Shown here piece by piece: positions 45,301 through 58,000 of a stretch of 64,000 nucleotides of DNA. The notes beneath the pieces were generated by a model. That model did no database searches. It was not told where the DNA came from and saw nothing but the letters and a program-made list of their open reading frames with translations. The position numbers and the translations under genes were made by a program. The DNA comes from Arenicola marina (taxonomy: Eukaryota; Annelida; Polychaeta; Arenicolidae). Where the stretch lies: NCBI GenBank assembly GCA_964019135.1, contig OZ025264.1:248001-312000 (forward strand), in the 5' to 3' direction. The stretch's first letter is position 1. Every line of letters begins with the position of its first letter.

Positions 45301-48300
45301 CTGTCCGCTCCATATGTTCGTACGGCTCCATTATGATAGATACAGGGGCGGCATCTCCACATTTCCGCATGGGACACGTATTGATAGACCACAAGAAGGT
45401 CTACGCATGCTGTTACCAGAAGTCCTGTCATAGTTACTGACGCACGGGCTGGGGTGTTTAACGTGCCATTTCAATTAGATATGATACTAGTAGCGATAGA
45501 TACGGTAGGCACCATCGTCACGATGTTATGAACTGTACAATTGGCCTGCCAAATTTTATGCGAAAGCTACATGTGGTATAGGAATACCACCCCTGAAGCA
45601 TAGTTCGTGCACGTTTCCTTTTCAAAATTACCATTTCTTTCTTTTTCAATTCTGCCGCACTTTTCTCCAGTTCCTCCTCCAGTGAGGCTCCATCAGCTTC
45701 TTGGAGTGTCTTTTCGTTTGTCAATTTCTTTGCAGCGAAGTCGTTCTTGGCGCCTCCGCCAGTTCCGGCACCCGCGCGAACCTCTCCGGCCTCAGCATCC
45801 CCGTCACCCAGTCGAGCCTCCTCCAGCTCCGCGATCACCTGTCTGAGGTATTGTCTGATGTCCTTGATTTCGTCGTCCTTCGCACGATGTGCATCGTCAT
45901 TTCTGCGAAACGGAGACAGACCAGTTATAATTCTTATAGCATTTGTCTTATTTCCATGGATACATTACAACAATGCCTTGAGTTAGGAATAAAAGTATCA
46001 CAACTGTTCACGTAGTAGTAATAAACTATATATCTTTGGCATATCTATGACGAAACTGTTAAGATGTGAAAATTAATCTGATGATATAAGTCTACTAATT
46101 ACCAGGCAGCCACACAATTGAAGCAGTACTGACACAATGTGATTGTAAACATTCACTGCTCACTTACCTGAGAGCCAGATCGTCAACATTCACTGCTCAC
46201 TTACCCGAGAGCCAGATCATCAATATTCACGGCTCAGCAACATGACAGCCAGATTGATCAATTTCATTGCTCACTTACATAAGAGCCAAATCGTTTTACA
46301 TTCACTGCTCACTTACCTGAGAGCCAGATCGTCAAAATTCACTACTCACCTACCTGAGAGCCAGATCGTCAACATTCACTGCTCACTTACCTGAGAGCCA
46401 GATCGTCAACATTTACTACTCACTTACCCGAGAGCCAGAGCGTCAAAATTCACTACTCACCTACCTGAGAGCCAGATCGTCAACATTCACTGCTCACTTA
46501 CCCGAGAGCCAGATCGTCAACATTCACTGCTCACCTACCTGAAAGTCGGATCGTCAACATTCACTGCTCACTTACCTGAGAGGCAGATCGTCAACATTTA
46601 CTGCTCACTTACATGAGAGCCAGATCGTCAACATTCAATGTTCACTTACCTAAGAGCCAGATTGTCAACATCCAATGCTCACTTACCCGAGATCCAGATC
46701 GTCAACATTCACTGCTCACTTACCTGAGAGCCAGATCGTCAACATTGAGTGCTCACTTACCCGAGAGCCAGATCGTCAACATACACTGCTGACTTACCCT
46801 AGAACTAGATCGTCAACATTCACTGCTCACTTACTTGAGAGCCAGATCGTCAACATTTCCTGCTCACCTACCTGAGAGCCAGATCCTCAACATTCACTGC
46901 TCACTTACCCGAGAGCCAGATCGTCAACATTCACTGCTCACTTTCCTGAGGGCCAGATCGTCAACATTCAGTGCTCACTTCCCTGAGAGCCAGATCGTCA
47001 ACATTCGCTGCTCACTTACCTGAGCGCCAGATCGTCAACATTCACTGCTCACCTACCTGAGAGTCAGATCGTCAACATTCACTGCTCACTTACCCTAGAA
47101 CCAGATCGTCAACATTCACTGCTCACCTACCTGAGATCCCGATCGTCAACATTCACTGCTCACTTACCTGAGAGGCAGATCGTCAGCATTTACTGCTCAC
47201 TTACATGAGAGCCAGATCGTCAACATTCAATGTTCACTTACCTAAGAGCCAGATTGTCAACATCCAATGCTCACTTACCCGAGATCCAGATCGTCAACAT
47301 TCACTGCTCACTTACCTGAGAGCCAGATCGTCAACATTGAGTGCTCACTTACCCGAGAGCCAGATCGTCAACATACACTGCTGACTTACCCTAGAACTAG
47401 ATCGTCAACATTCACTGCTCACTTACTTGAGAGCCAGATCGTCAACATTTCCTGCTCACCTACCTGAGAGCCAGATCCTCAACATTCACTGCTCACTTAC
47501 CCGAGAGCCAGATCGTCAACATTCACTGCACACTTTCCTGAGGGCCAGATCGTCAACATTCAGTGCTCACTTACCTGAGAGCCAGATCGTCAACATTCGC
47601 TGCTCACTTACCTGAGAGCCAGATCGTCAGCATTCACTGCTCACCTACCTGAGAGTCAGATCGTCAACATTCACTGCTCACTTGCCCTAGAACCAGATCG
47701 TCAGCATTCACTGCTCACCTACCTGAGAGTCAGATCGTCAACATTCACTGCTCACTTACCCGAGAGCCAGATCGTCAACATTCACTGCTCACTTTCCTGA
47801 GGGCCAGATCGTCAACATTCAGTGCTCACTTACCTGAGAGCCAGATCGTCAACATTCGCTGCTCACTTACCTGAGAGCCAGATCGTCAGCATTCACTGCT
47901 CACCTACCTGAGAGTCAGATCGTCAACATTCACTGCTCACTTACCCTAGAACCAGATCGCCAACATTCACTGCTCACCTACCTGAGATCCCGATCGTCAA
48001 AATTCACTGCTCACTTACCTGAGAGCTAGATCGTCAACATTCAGCACTCGCTTACCTGTGAGCCAGATCCTCAACATTCACTGCCCACCTACCTGAGAGC
48101 CAGATCGTCAACATTCACTGCTCACTTGCCTGAGAGCCAGATCGTCAACATTCAGTGCTCACTTACCTGAGAGCCAGATCCTCAACATTTACTGCTCACT
48201 TACCCGAGAGCCAGATCCTCAACATTCACTGCTCACTTACCCGAGAGCCAGATCGTCAACATTCACTGCTCACTTTCCTGAGGGCCAGATCGTCAACATT

Positions 48301-48511
48301 CAGTGCTCACTTACCTGAGAGCCAGATCGTCAACATTCGCTGCTCACTTACCTGAGAGCCAGATCGTCAACATTCACAGTTCACTTACTTGAGAGCCAGA
48401 TCGTCAACATTTACTGTTCACTTACCCGATATCCGGATCGTTAACAGCGACTGCTCCGTGGATAACCAGGATTGTCAATCCTAAAATCCACAGTCCGCCC
48501 ACTGCTGTCAT
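42244..48511 (-). CDS. Secreted coiled-coil CUB-domain protein, right copy (exons 1-6, incomplete)
   Basis: Minus-strand exons are 48511-48426, 45902-45632, 45045-44979, 44459-44341, 43853-43592 and 42368-42244. They total 930 bp, 310 codons, in one open frame. The first five have exactly the lengths and phases of the left copy. The protein has a signal peptide, a two-part coiled coil, a complete calcium-type CUB and the first half of a second CUB. Across exons 1-5 the copies differ at about 33 of 805 bases (4%): about 19 codons change the amino acid and about 11 do not. The coiled-coil exon 2 is unchanged at protein level. No lesion was found, so both copies look functional. The C-terminal exons would lie in or beyond the gap. 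Confidence 0.88.
42425..42690. repeat. 24-bp AT-rich tandem repeat in intron 5, right copy
   Basis: About ten units of CACATTTATAACAGATCAAT plus ATAT, with AGATAAATATAG variants. On the minus strand it contains GATCTGTTATAAA, a motif also seen in the decayed left edge of the 24-bp array near 2,132. A shared origin is possible but not shown. Confidence 0.88.
42918..42993 (-). repeat. tRNA-derived SINE head with A and B boxes
   Basis: On the minus strand, TGTGGCCCAGTAGGCAACGC (A box) is followed about 30 nt later by GGTTCGAATCC (perfect B box, 42,929-42,939) and CGCC. The spacing is that of a tRNA gene. The acceptor ends do not pair and the T stem has a mismatch, so it is a degenerate tRNA-related SINE head, not a working tRNA. 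It sits at the edge of an array made from its own 5' half. Confidence 0.7.
42994..43545 (-). repeat. Tandem tRNA A-box repeat in intron 5, right copy
   Basis: About eleven units of 46-49 bp, on the minus strand CATCCYGTGGCCCAGTAGGT plus AGCGCGT and a G-rich run. Each unit has the A box and lacks the B box. The array lies between the fuller SINE head at 42,918-42,993 and the start of intron 5. Variants include GTGGACCAG and GTAGCCCAG. Confidence 0.87.
43592..43853 (-). CDS. CUB gene right copy, exon 5 (second half of CUB1)
   Basis: 262 bp, same length and phase as on the left. It differs from the left copy at 14 bases: seven codons change the protein (including RR to PN and DSNV to DSNG) and five are silent. 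The cysteines and the ECGYDS and MTDSN calcium motifs are kept. Confidence 0.92.
43905..44340 (-). repeat. Splice-donor minisatellite, intron 4, right copy
   Basis: Seven to eight further copies of the exon 4 end with its donor (plus strand CTCACCATGCCCAG or CTCACCATACCCA) occur near 44,264, 44,212, 44,147, 44,096, 44,032, 43,973 and 43,911, with C-rich spacers. The copy number and the order of variants differ from the left intron. Confidence 0.88.
44341..44459 (-). CDS. CUB gene right copy, exon 4 (first half of CUB1)
   Basis: 119 bp. It reads as the left exon except TDSTGYYPDNASC instead of TDNAGYYPNDASC, four replacements clustered in one loop. Donor ATG|GTGAGT is intact. Confidence 0.9.
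44460..44978 (-). other. Intron 3, right copy
   Basis: 519 bp with a GT microsatellite and G run near 44,598-44,636, mirroring the left intron. No other element was seen. Confidence 0.6.
44979..45045 (-). CDS. CUB gene right copy, exon 3
   Basis: 67 bp. The donor is CTAG|GTAACT, weaker than the left copy's GAC|GTAAGT. It carries EETQ instead of EERQ and DL instead of DR at the end. Phase is unchanged. Confidence 0.8.
45243..45376. mobile_element. Short inverted-repeat element in intron 2, right copy
   Basis: The allelic or paralogous counterpart of the element at 38,347-38,482, bounded by TCACATGCGGAAATG and CATTTCCGCATGGGACA. Its presence at the same intron position in both copies means it predates the divergence of the arms. 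Confidence 0.4.
45632..45902 (-). CDS. CUB gene right copy, exon 2 (coiled coil)
   Basis: 271 bp, with a protein identical to the left copy over all 90 codons and only three silent base changes. Acceptor TTTCGCAG and donor ATG|GTAATT are intact. Confidence 0.87.
45903..46145 (-). other. Unique part of intron 1, right copy
   Basis: Conserved with 37,582-37,820. It ends with the exon 2 acceptor. Confidence 0.6.
46146..48425 (-). repeat. 37-bp minisatellite of splice donors in intron 1, right copy
   Basis: About 60 units of the donor-containing 37-bp repeat (plus strand ACTTACCTGAGAGCCAGATC), starting at the true exon 1 donor at 48,425. That is about three times the 19 units on the left. A 592-bp block (16 units) is duplicated almost exactly, for example 46,675-46,875 against 47,267-47,467. 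Most units keep the donor with CAG or CGG at the exon side. Some are altered, such as the ACTTTCCTGAGG units near 46,940. Confidence 0.93.
48426..48511 (-). CDS. CUB gene right copy, exon 1 (signal peptide)
   Basis: Encodes MTAVGGLWILGLTILVIHGA and then VAVNDPDIG. Five replacements and two silent changes against the left copy in 86 bp, but the hydrophobic core and the donor are kept. Confidence 0.86.
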
Positions 48512-49081
48512 ATCGGGATCAAGGACTATGGTCTGCACCTGGATCAATATGGATTATCTCAAATAAAAATTTATTAAGGGTATAGATTTTTTAATTGTTT
48601 CATACATTTTGTTTTCGTATCGTTACATTAACATTTAACATGTACTTGCACGAACTGCTAAGGGCGAATGAACGTCCATATCATGTGACATAGCGTGATT
48701 ACCTCCATATTTAGCGCTGGACGCATTTCTTTGGTAGCTCGGTATATCCCTGCGGTAACCCGCATATGCACATTACGCATCGTTTCTATACGTTTATATA
48801 TGCGTCTAAAGTGTATTGTGCTCAGTGGCAAGTGCAAAGAGTTCTACCCTGACATTTAACCTCCTACGACGGCCTTGCATTAACGCAATACGAATCAAAT
48901 ATTCCCATAATCGGTTTGTTCCATAAGTAGACGGACGGACATTCGGTAGCATGAAAAGATTGGACCATGCTTGTGGGCGCGTCCCATAGAGGGAGCCACT
49001 GTAGAGTTGACCCTGAACGGTGGTTCATCGACATTTTGTTCGACCTTGAAGCCAAAAGATGTCCCACTGCGATGCATCATG
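48512..49081 (-). promoter_or_regulatory. Upstream region of the CUB gene, right copy
   Basis: It aligns in reverse with 36,235-36,802. The AT-rich CCCTTAATAAATTT box before the ATG is conserved. The 18-bp satellite abuts this region directly at 49,082, whereas the left arm has about 195 bp more unique sequence there. Confidence 0.4.
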
Positions 49082-52000
49082 CTAGAGGTGTCGTACTGAC
49101 TAGAGGTGTCCTACTGACTAGAGGTGTCCTACTGACTAGAGGTGTCCTACTGACTAGAGGTGTTCTACTGACTAGAAGTGTCCTACTGACTAGAGGTGTC
49201 CTACAGACTAGAGGTGTCCTACTGACAAGAGGTGTCCTACTGACTAGAGGTGTCCTACTGACTGGAGGTGTCCTACTGACTAGAGGTGTCCTACTGACTA
49301 GAGGTGTCCTACTGACTAGAGGTGTCCTACTGACCAGAGGTGTCCCACAGACTAGAAGTGTCCTACTGACTAGAGGTGTCCTACTGAATACAGGTGTCCT
49401 ACTGATTAGAGGTGTCCTATTGCCTAGATGTGTCCTAATGACTGGCGGTGACCTCCAGTCTAGAGTTGTCCTACTAACTAGAGGTGTCCTACTGACAGGA
49501 GGTGTGCTACTGACTAGATGTGTCCTACTGACTAGAGGTGTCCTACTGACTAGATGTGTCCTACTGACTAGAGGTGTCCTACTGAGTAGAGGTGTCCTAC
49601 TGAGTAGAGGTATCCTACTGACTAAAGGTGTCCTACTGAGTAGAGGTGTCCTACTGACTAAAGGTGTCCTACTGAGTAGAGGTGTGCTACTGACTAGAGG
49701 TGTGCTACTGACTAGAGGTGTCCTACTGACTAGAAGTGTCCTATTGACTAGATGCGTCCTACTGACTAGAGGTGTCCTACTGACTAGAGGTGTCCTACTG
49801 AGTAGAGGTGTGCTACTGACTAGAGGTGTGCTACTGACTAAAGGTGTCCTACTGAGTAGAGGTGTGCTACTGACTAGAGGTGTGCTACTGACTAGAGGTG
49901 TCCTACTGACTAGAGGTGTGCTACTGACTAGAGGTGTCCTACTGACTAGAGGTGTGCTACTGAGTAGAGGTGTGCTACTGACTAGAGGTGTGCTACTGAC
50001 TAGAGGTGTCCTACTGACTAGAGGTGTGCTACTGACTAGAGGTGTCCTACTGACTAGAGGTGTGCTACTGACTAGAGGTGTCCTACTGACTAAAGGTGTC
50101 CTACTGAGTAGAGGTGTGCTACTGACTAGAGGTGTGCTACTGACTAGAGGTGTCCTACTGACTAGAAGTGTCCTATTGACTAGATGCGTCCTACTGACTA
50201 GAGGTGTCCTACTGACTAAAGGTATCCTAATGACTAGAGGTGTCCTACTGACTAGAGGTGTCCTACTGACTAAAGGTATCCTAATGACTAGAGATGTCTT
50301 ACTGACTAGAGGTGTCCTACTGACTAAAGGTATCCTAATGACTAGAGGTGTCCTACTCATTAGTGGTGTCCTGCTGACTAGAGATGTCCTACTGACTAGT
50401 GGTGTCCTACTGAGTAGAGGTGTCCTAATGAGTAGAGGTGTCCTACTGGGTAGAGGTGTCCTACTGACTAGAGGTGTCCTACTGACTAGAGGTGTCCTAC
50501 TGACTAGAGGTGTCCTACTGAGTAGAGGTGTCCTACTGACTAGAGGTGTCCTACTGACTAGAGGTGTCCTACTGACTAGAGGTGTCCTACTGAGTAGAGG
50601 TGTCCTACTGACTAGAGGTGTCCTACTGAGTAGAGGTGTCCTACTAAGTAGAGGTGTCCTACTGAGTAGAGGTGTCCTACTGAGTAGAGGTATCCTACTG
50701 ACTAAAGGTGTCCTACTGAGTAGAGGTGTCCTACTGACTAAAGGTGTCCTACTGAGTAGAGGTGTGCTACTGACTAGAGGTGTCATACTGACTAGAGGTG
50801 TCCTACTGACTAGAAGTGTCCTATTGACTAGATGCGTCCTACTGACTAGAGGTGTCCTACTGACTAGAGGTGTCCTACTGACTACATGTATCCTACTGAC
50901 TAGAGGTGTCCTACTGAGTAGAGGTGTCCTGCTGACTAGATGTGTCCTACTGACTAGAGGTGTACTACTGACTAGATGTGTCCAACTGACTAGATGTGTC
51001 CTACTGACTAGAGGTTTCCTACTGAGTAGAGGTGTCCTAATGAGTAGAGGTTTCATACTGATGTGTCCTATTGACTAGAGGTGTCCTACTGACTAGAAGT
51101 GTCCTACTGACTAGACTTGTCCTACTGAGTAGAGGTGTCCTACTGACTAAAGGTGTCCTACTGACTAGAGGTGTCATACTGTCTAAAGGTATCCTAATGA
51201 CTAGAGGTGTCTTACTGACTAGAGGTGTCCGAATGACTAGAGGTGTCCTACTGACTAGAGGTGTCCTACTGACTAGAGGTGTCCTACTGACTAGAGGTGT
51301 CCTACTGAATACCGGTGTCCTACTGATTAGAGGTGTCCTATTGACTAGATGTGTCCTAATGACTGGAGGTGACCTCCTGTCTAGAGTTGTCCTACTAACT
51401 AGAGGTGTCCTACTGACAGGAGGTGTGCTACTGACTAGATGTGTCCTACTGACTAGAGGTGTCCTACAGACTAGATGTGTCCTACTGACTAGAGGTGTCC
51501 TACTGAGTAGAAGTGTCCTACTGAGTAGAGGTATCCTACTGACTAAAGGTGTCCTACTGAGTAGAGGTGTCCTACTGACTAAAGGTGTCCTACTGAGTAG
51601 AGGTGTGCTACTGACTAGAGGTGTGCTACTGACTAGAGGTGTTCTACTGACTAGAAGTGTCCTATTGACTAGATGTGTCCTACTGACTAGAGGTGTCCTA
51701 CTGACTAGAGGTGTCCTACTGACTAAAGGTATCCTAATGACTAGAGGTGTCCTACTGACTAGAGGTGTCCTGCTGACTAGAGGTGTCTTACTGACTAGAG
51801 GTGTCCTACTGACTAAAGGTGTCCTACTGAGTAGAGGTGTCCTACTGACTAGAGGTGTCCTACTGACTAGTGGTGTCCTACTAACTAGAGGTGTACTACT
51901 GACTAGAGGTGTCCAACTGACTAGATGTGTCCTACTGACTAGAGGCTTCCTACTGAGTAGAGGTGTCCTACTGAGTAGAGGTGTCCTAATGAGTAGAGGT

Positions 52001-55000
52001 GTCCTACTGGGTAGAGGTGTCCTACTGACTAGAGGTGTGCTACTGAATAGATGCGTCCTACTGACTAGAGGTGTCCTACTGACTAGAAGTGTCCTACTGA
52101 GTAGAGGTGTGCTACTGAATAGATGCGTCCTACTGACTAGAGGTGTCCTACTGACTAGAAGTGTCCTACTGACTAGAAGTGTCCTACTGAGTAGAGGTGT
52201 GCTACTGAATAGATGCGTCCTACTGACTAGAGGTGTCCTACTGACTAGAGGTGTCCTACTGACTAAAGGTATCCTAATGACTAGAGGTGTCCTACTGACT
52301 AGAGGTGTCCTACTGAGTAGAGGTGTCCTACTGACTAGTGGTGTCCTACTGAGTAGAGGTGTCCTAATGAGTAGAGGTGTCCTACTGGGTAGAGGTGTCC
52401 TACTGACTAGAGGTGTCCTACTGACTAGAGGTGTCCTACTGACTAGAGGTGTCCTACTGAGTAGAGGTGTCCTACTGACTAGAGGTGTCCTACTGACTAG
52501 AGGTGTCCTACTGACTAGAGGTGTCCTACTGAGTAGAGGTGTCCTACTGACTAGAGGTGTCCTACTGAGTAGAGGTGTCCTACTAAGTAGAGGTGTCCTA
52601 CTGAGTAGAGGTGTCCTACTGAGTAGAGGTATCCTACTGACTAAAGGTGTCCTACTGAGTAGAGGTGTCCTACTGACTAAAGGTGTCCTACTGAGTAGAG
52701 GTGTGCTACTGACTAGAGGTGTCATACTGACTAGAGGTGTCCTACTGACTAGAAGTGTCCTATTGACTAGATGCGTCCTACTGACTAGAGGTGTCCTACT
52801 GACTAGAGGTGTCCTACTGACTACATGTATCCTACTGACTAGAGGTGTCCTACTGAGTAGAGGTGTCCTGCTGACTAGATGTGTCCTACTGACTAGAGGT
52901 GTACTACTGACTAGATGTGTCCAACTGACTAGATGTGTCCTACTGACTAGAGGTTTCCTACTGAGTAGAGGTGTCCTAATGAGTAGAGGTTTCATACTGA
53001 TGTGTCCTATTGACTAGAGGTGTCCTACTGACTAGAAGTGTCCTACTGACTAGACTTGTCCTACTGAGTAGAGGTGTCCTACTGACTAAAGGTGTCCTAC
53101 TGACTAGAGGTGTCATACTGTCTAAAGGTATCCTAATGAATAGAGGTGTCTTACTGACTAGAGGTGTCCGAATGACTAGAGGTGTCCTACTGACTAGAGG
53201 TGTCCTACTGACTAGAGGTGTCCTACTGACTAGAGGTGTCCTACTGAATACTGGTGTCCTACTGATTAGAGGTGTCCTATTGACTAGATGTGTCCTAATG
53301 ACTGGAGGTGACCTCCTGTCTAGAGTTGTCCTACTAACTAGAGGTGTCCTACTGACAGGAGGTGTGCTACTGACTAGATGTGTCCTACTGACTAGAGGTG
53401 TCCTACAGACTAGATGTGTCCTACTGACTAGAGGTGTCCTACTGAGTAGAAGTGTCCTACTGAGTAGAGGTATCCTACTGACTAAAGGTGTCCTACTGAG
53501 TAGAGGTGTCCTACTGACTAAAGGTGTCCTACTGAGTAGAGGTGTGCTACTGACTAGAGGTGTGCTACTGACTAGAGGTGTTCTACTGACTAGAAGTGTC
53601 CTATTGACTAGATGTGTCCTACTGACTAGAGGTGTCCTACTGACTAGAGGTGTCCTACTGACTAAAGGTATCCTAATGACTAGAGGTGTCCTACTGACTA
53701 GAGGTGTCCTGCTGACTAGAGGTGTCTTACTGACTAGAGGTGTCCTACTGACTAAAGGTGTCCTACTGAGTAGAGGTGTCCTACTGACTAGAGGTGTCCT
53801 ACTGACTAGTGGTGTCCTACTAACTAGAGGTGTACTACTGACTAGAGGTGTCCAACTGACTAGATGTGTCCTACTGACTAGAGGCTTCCTACTGAGTAGA
53901 GGTGTCCTACTGAGTAGAGGTGTCCTAATGAGTAGAGGTGTCCTACTGGGTAGAGGTGTCCTACTGACTAGAGGTGTGCTACTGAATAGATGCGTCCTAC
54001 TGACTAGAGGTGTCCTACTGACTAGAAGTGTCCTACTGAGTAGAGGTGTGCTACTGAATAGATGCGTCCTACTGACTAGAGGTGTCCTACTGACTAGAAG
54101 TGTCCTACTGACTAGAAGTGTCCTACTGAGTAGAGGTGTGCTACTGAATAGATGCGTCCTACTGACTAGAGGTGTCCTACTGACTAGAGGTGTCCTACTG
54201 ACTAAAGGTATCCTAATGACTAGAGGTGTCCTACTGACTAGAGGTGTCCTACTGAGTAGAGGTGTCCTACTGACTAGAGGTGCCCTATGGAGTAGAGGTG
54301 TCCTACTGACTAGATGTGTCCTACTGACTAGAGGTATCCTACTGACTAGGGGTGTCCTACTGACTAGAGGTGTCCTACAGAGTAGAGGTGTCCTACTGAC
54401 TAGAGGTGCCCTACCGAGGAGAGGTGTCCTACTAAGTAGAGGTGTCCTACTGACTAGTAGTGTCCTACTGAGTTGAGGTGTCCTACAGAGTAGAGGTGCG
54501 CAACTGACTGAATGCGTCCTACTGACTAGAGGTGTCCTACTGACTAAAGGTATCCTAATGACTAGAGGTGTCTTACTGACTAGAGGTATCCTACTGACTA
54601 GTGGTGTCCTACTAACTAGAGGTGTACTACTGACTAGAGGTGTCCAACTGACTAGAGGTGTCCTACTGACTAGAGGCTTCCTATTGAGTAGAGGTGTCCT
54701 ACTGAAGAAAGGTATCCTAATGACTAGAGGTGTCCTACTGACTAAAGGTATCCTAATGACTAGAGATGTCTTACTGACTAGAGGTGTCCTACTGAAGAAA
54801 GGTATCCTAATGACTAGAGGTGTCCTACTCATTAGAGGTGTCCTGCTGACTAGAGATGTCCTACTGACTAGTGGTGTCCTACTGAGTAGAGGTGTCCTAA
54901 TGAGTAGAGCTGTCCTACTGGGTAGTGGTGTCCTACTGACTAGAGGTGTCCTGCTGACTAGATGTGTCCTACTGACTAGAGGTATCCTACTGAGTAGAGG

Positions 55001-58000
55001 TGTCCTACTGACTAGAGGTGTCCTACTGAGTAGAGGTGTCCTACTAAGTAGAGGTGTCCTACTGAGTAGAGGTGTCCTACGGAGTAGAGGTATCCTACTG
55101 ACTAAAGGTGTCCTACTGAGTAGAGGTGTCCTACTGACTAAAGGTGTCCTACTGAGTAGAGGTGTGCTACTGACTAGAGGTGTCATACTGACTAGAGGTG
55201 TCCTACTGACTAGAAGTGTCCTATTGACTAGATGCGTCCTACTGACTAGAGGTGTCCTACTGACTAGAGGTGTCCTACTGACTAAAGGTATCCTACTGAC
55301 TAGAGGTGTCCTACTGAGTAGAGGTGTCCTGCTGACTAGAGGTGTCCTACTGACTAGAAGTGTCCTATTGACTAGAGGTGTCCAACTGACTAGATGTGTC
55401 CTACTGACTAGAGGTTTCCTACTGAGTAGAGGTGTCCTACTGAGTAGAGGTGTCCTAATGAGTAGAGGTGTCCTACTGATGTGTCCTATTGACTACAGGT
55501 GTCCTACTGACTAGAAGTGTCCTACTGACTAGACTTGTCCTACTGAGTAGAGGTGTGCTACTGACTAGATGCGTCCTACTGACTAGAGGTGTCCTACTGA
55601 GTAGAGGTGCCCTACTGGGTAGAGGTGTCCTACTGACTAGAGGTGTCCTACTGACTAGATGTGTCCTACTAACTAGAGGTGTACTACTGACTAGAGGTGT
55701 CCTACTGACTAGAGGTGTCCTACTGAGTAGAGGTGTCCTAGTGACTAGAGGTGCCCGGACTGACTAGAGTTGTCCTACTGAGTAGAGGTGTCCTACTGAC
55801 TAGAGGTTTCCTACTGAGTAGAGGTGTCCTACTAAGTAGAGGTGTCCTAATGAGTAGAGGTATCCTACTGGGTAGAGGTGTCCTACTGACTAGAGGTGTT
55901 CTACCGACTAGATGTGTCCTATTGACTAGAGGTGTCCTACTGACTAGTAGTGTCCTACTGAGTTGAGGTGTCCTACTGAGTAGAGGTGCGCTACTGACTG
56001 GATGCGTCCTACTGACTAGAGGTTTCCTACTGACTAGAGGTGTCCTACTGACTAAAGGTATCCTAATGACTAGAGGTGTCCTACTGACTAGAGGTGCCCT
56101 ACTGACTAAAGGTATCCTAATGACTAGAGGTGTCCTACTAAGTAGAGTTGTCCTAGTGAGTAGAGGTGTCCTACTGAGTAGAGGTGCGCTACTGACTGGA
56201 TGCGTCCTACTGACTAGAGGTGTCCTACTGACTAGAGGTGTCCTACTGACTAAAGGTGTCCTAATGACTAGAGGTGTCATACTGAGTAGAGGTGTCCTAC
56301 TGACTAAAGGTGTCCTACTGAGTAGAGGTGTCCTACTAAGTAGAGGTGTCCTACTGACTAGAGGTGTCCTACTGACTAGAGATGTCCTACTAAATAGAGG
56401 TGTCCTACTGACTAGAGGTGTCCTTCTGACTAGCGGTGACCTCCTGACTAGAGGTGTCCTACTGACTAAGGGTATCCTACTGACTAGAGGTGTCCTACTG
56501 AGTGAAGGTGTCCTGCTGACTAGAGGTGTCCTACTGACTAGTGGTGTCCTGCTAACTAGAGGTGTACTACTGACTAGAAGTGTCCAACTGACTAGATGTG
56601 TCCTACTGACTAGAGGTTTCCTACTGAGTAGAGGTGTCCTACTGAGTAGAGGTGTCCTAATGAGTAGAGGTGTCCTAATGACTAGAGGTGTCCTACTGAG
56701 TAGAGGTGTCCTACTGACTAGGGGTTTCCTACTGACTAGAGGTGTCCTACTGGCTAGAAGTGTCCTACTGACTAGAGGTGTCCTACTGAGTAGAGGTGTC
56801 CTACTGACTAGAGGTGTCCTACTGACTAGAGATGTCCTACTAAATAGAGGTGTCCTAGTGACTAGAGGTGTCCTTCTGACTAGCGGTGACCTCCTGACTA
56901 GAGGTGTCCTACTGACTAAGGGTATCCTACTGACTAGAGGTGTCCTACTGAGTAAAGGTGTCCTGCTGACTAGAGGTGTCCTACTGACTAGTGGTGTCCT
57001 GCTAACTAGAGGTGTACTACTGACTAGAAGTGTCCAACTGACTAGATGTGTCCTACTGACTAGAGGTTTCCTACTGAGTAGAGGTGTCCTACTGAGTAGA
57101 GGTGTCCTAATGAGTAGAGGTGTCCTACTGGGTAGAGGTGTCCTACTGACTAGAGGTGTTCTACCGACTAGATGTTTCCTATTGACTAGAGGTGTCCTAC
57201 TGCATAGAAGTGTCCTACTGACTAGACTTGTCCTACTGAGTAGAGGTGTCCTACTGAGTAGAGGTGTCCTAATGAGTAGAGGTGTCCTACTGATGTGTCC
57301 TATTGACTAGAGGTGTCCTACTGACTAGAAGTGTCCTACTGACTAGACTTGTCCTACTGAGTAGAGGTGTGCTGCTGACTAGATGCGTCCTACTGACTAG
57401 AGGTGTCCTACTGAGTAGAGGTGCCCTACTGGGTAGAGGTGTCCTACTGACTAGAGGTGTCCTACTGACTAGATGTGTCCTACTAACTAGAGGTGTACTA
57501 CTGACTAGAGGTTTCCTACTGACTAGAGGTGTCCTACTGAGTAGAGGTGTCCTAATGAGTAGAGGTATCCTACTGGGTAGAGGTGTCCTACTAAGTAGAG
57601 GTGTCCTAATGAGTAGAGGTATCCTACTGGGTAGAGGTGTCCTACTGACTAGAGGTGTCCTACTGACTAGAGGTTTCCTACTGAGTAGAGGTGTCCTACT
57701 AAGTAGAGGTGTCCTAATGAGTAGAGGTATCCTACTGGGTAGAGGTGTCCTACTGACTAGAGGTGTTCTACCGACTAGATGTGTCCTATTGACTAGAGGT
57801 GTCCTACTGACTAGTAGTGTCCTACTGAGTTGAGGTGTCCTACTGAGTAGAGGTGCGCTACTGACTGGATGCGTCCTACTGACTAGAGGTTTCCTACTGA
57901 CTAGAGGTGTCCTACTGACTAAAGGTATCCTAATGACTAGAGGTGTCCTACTGACTAGAGGTGCCCTACTGACTAAAGGTATCCTAATGACTAGAGGTGT

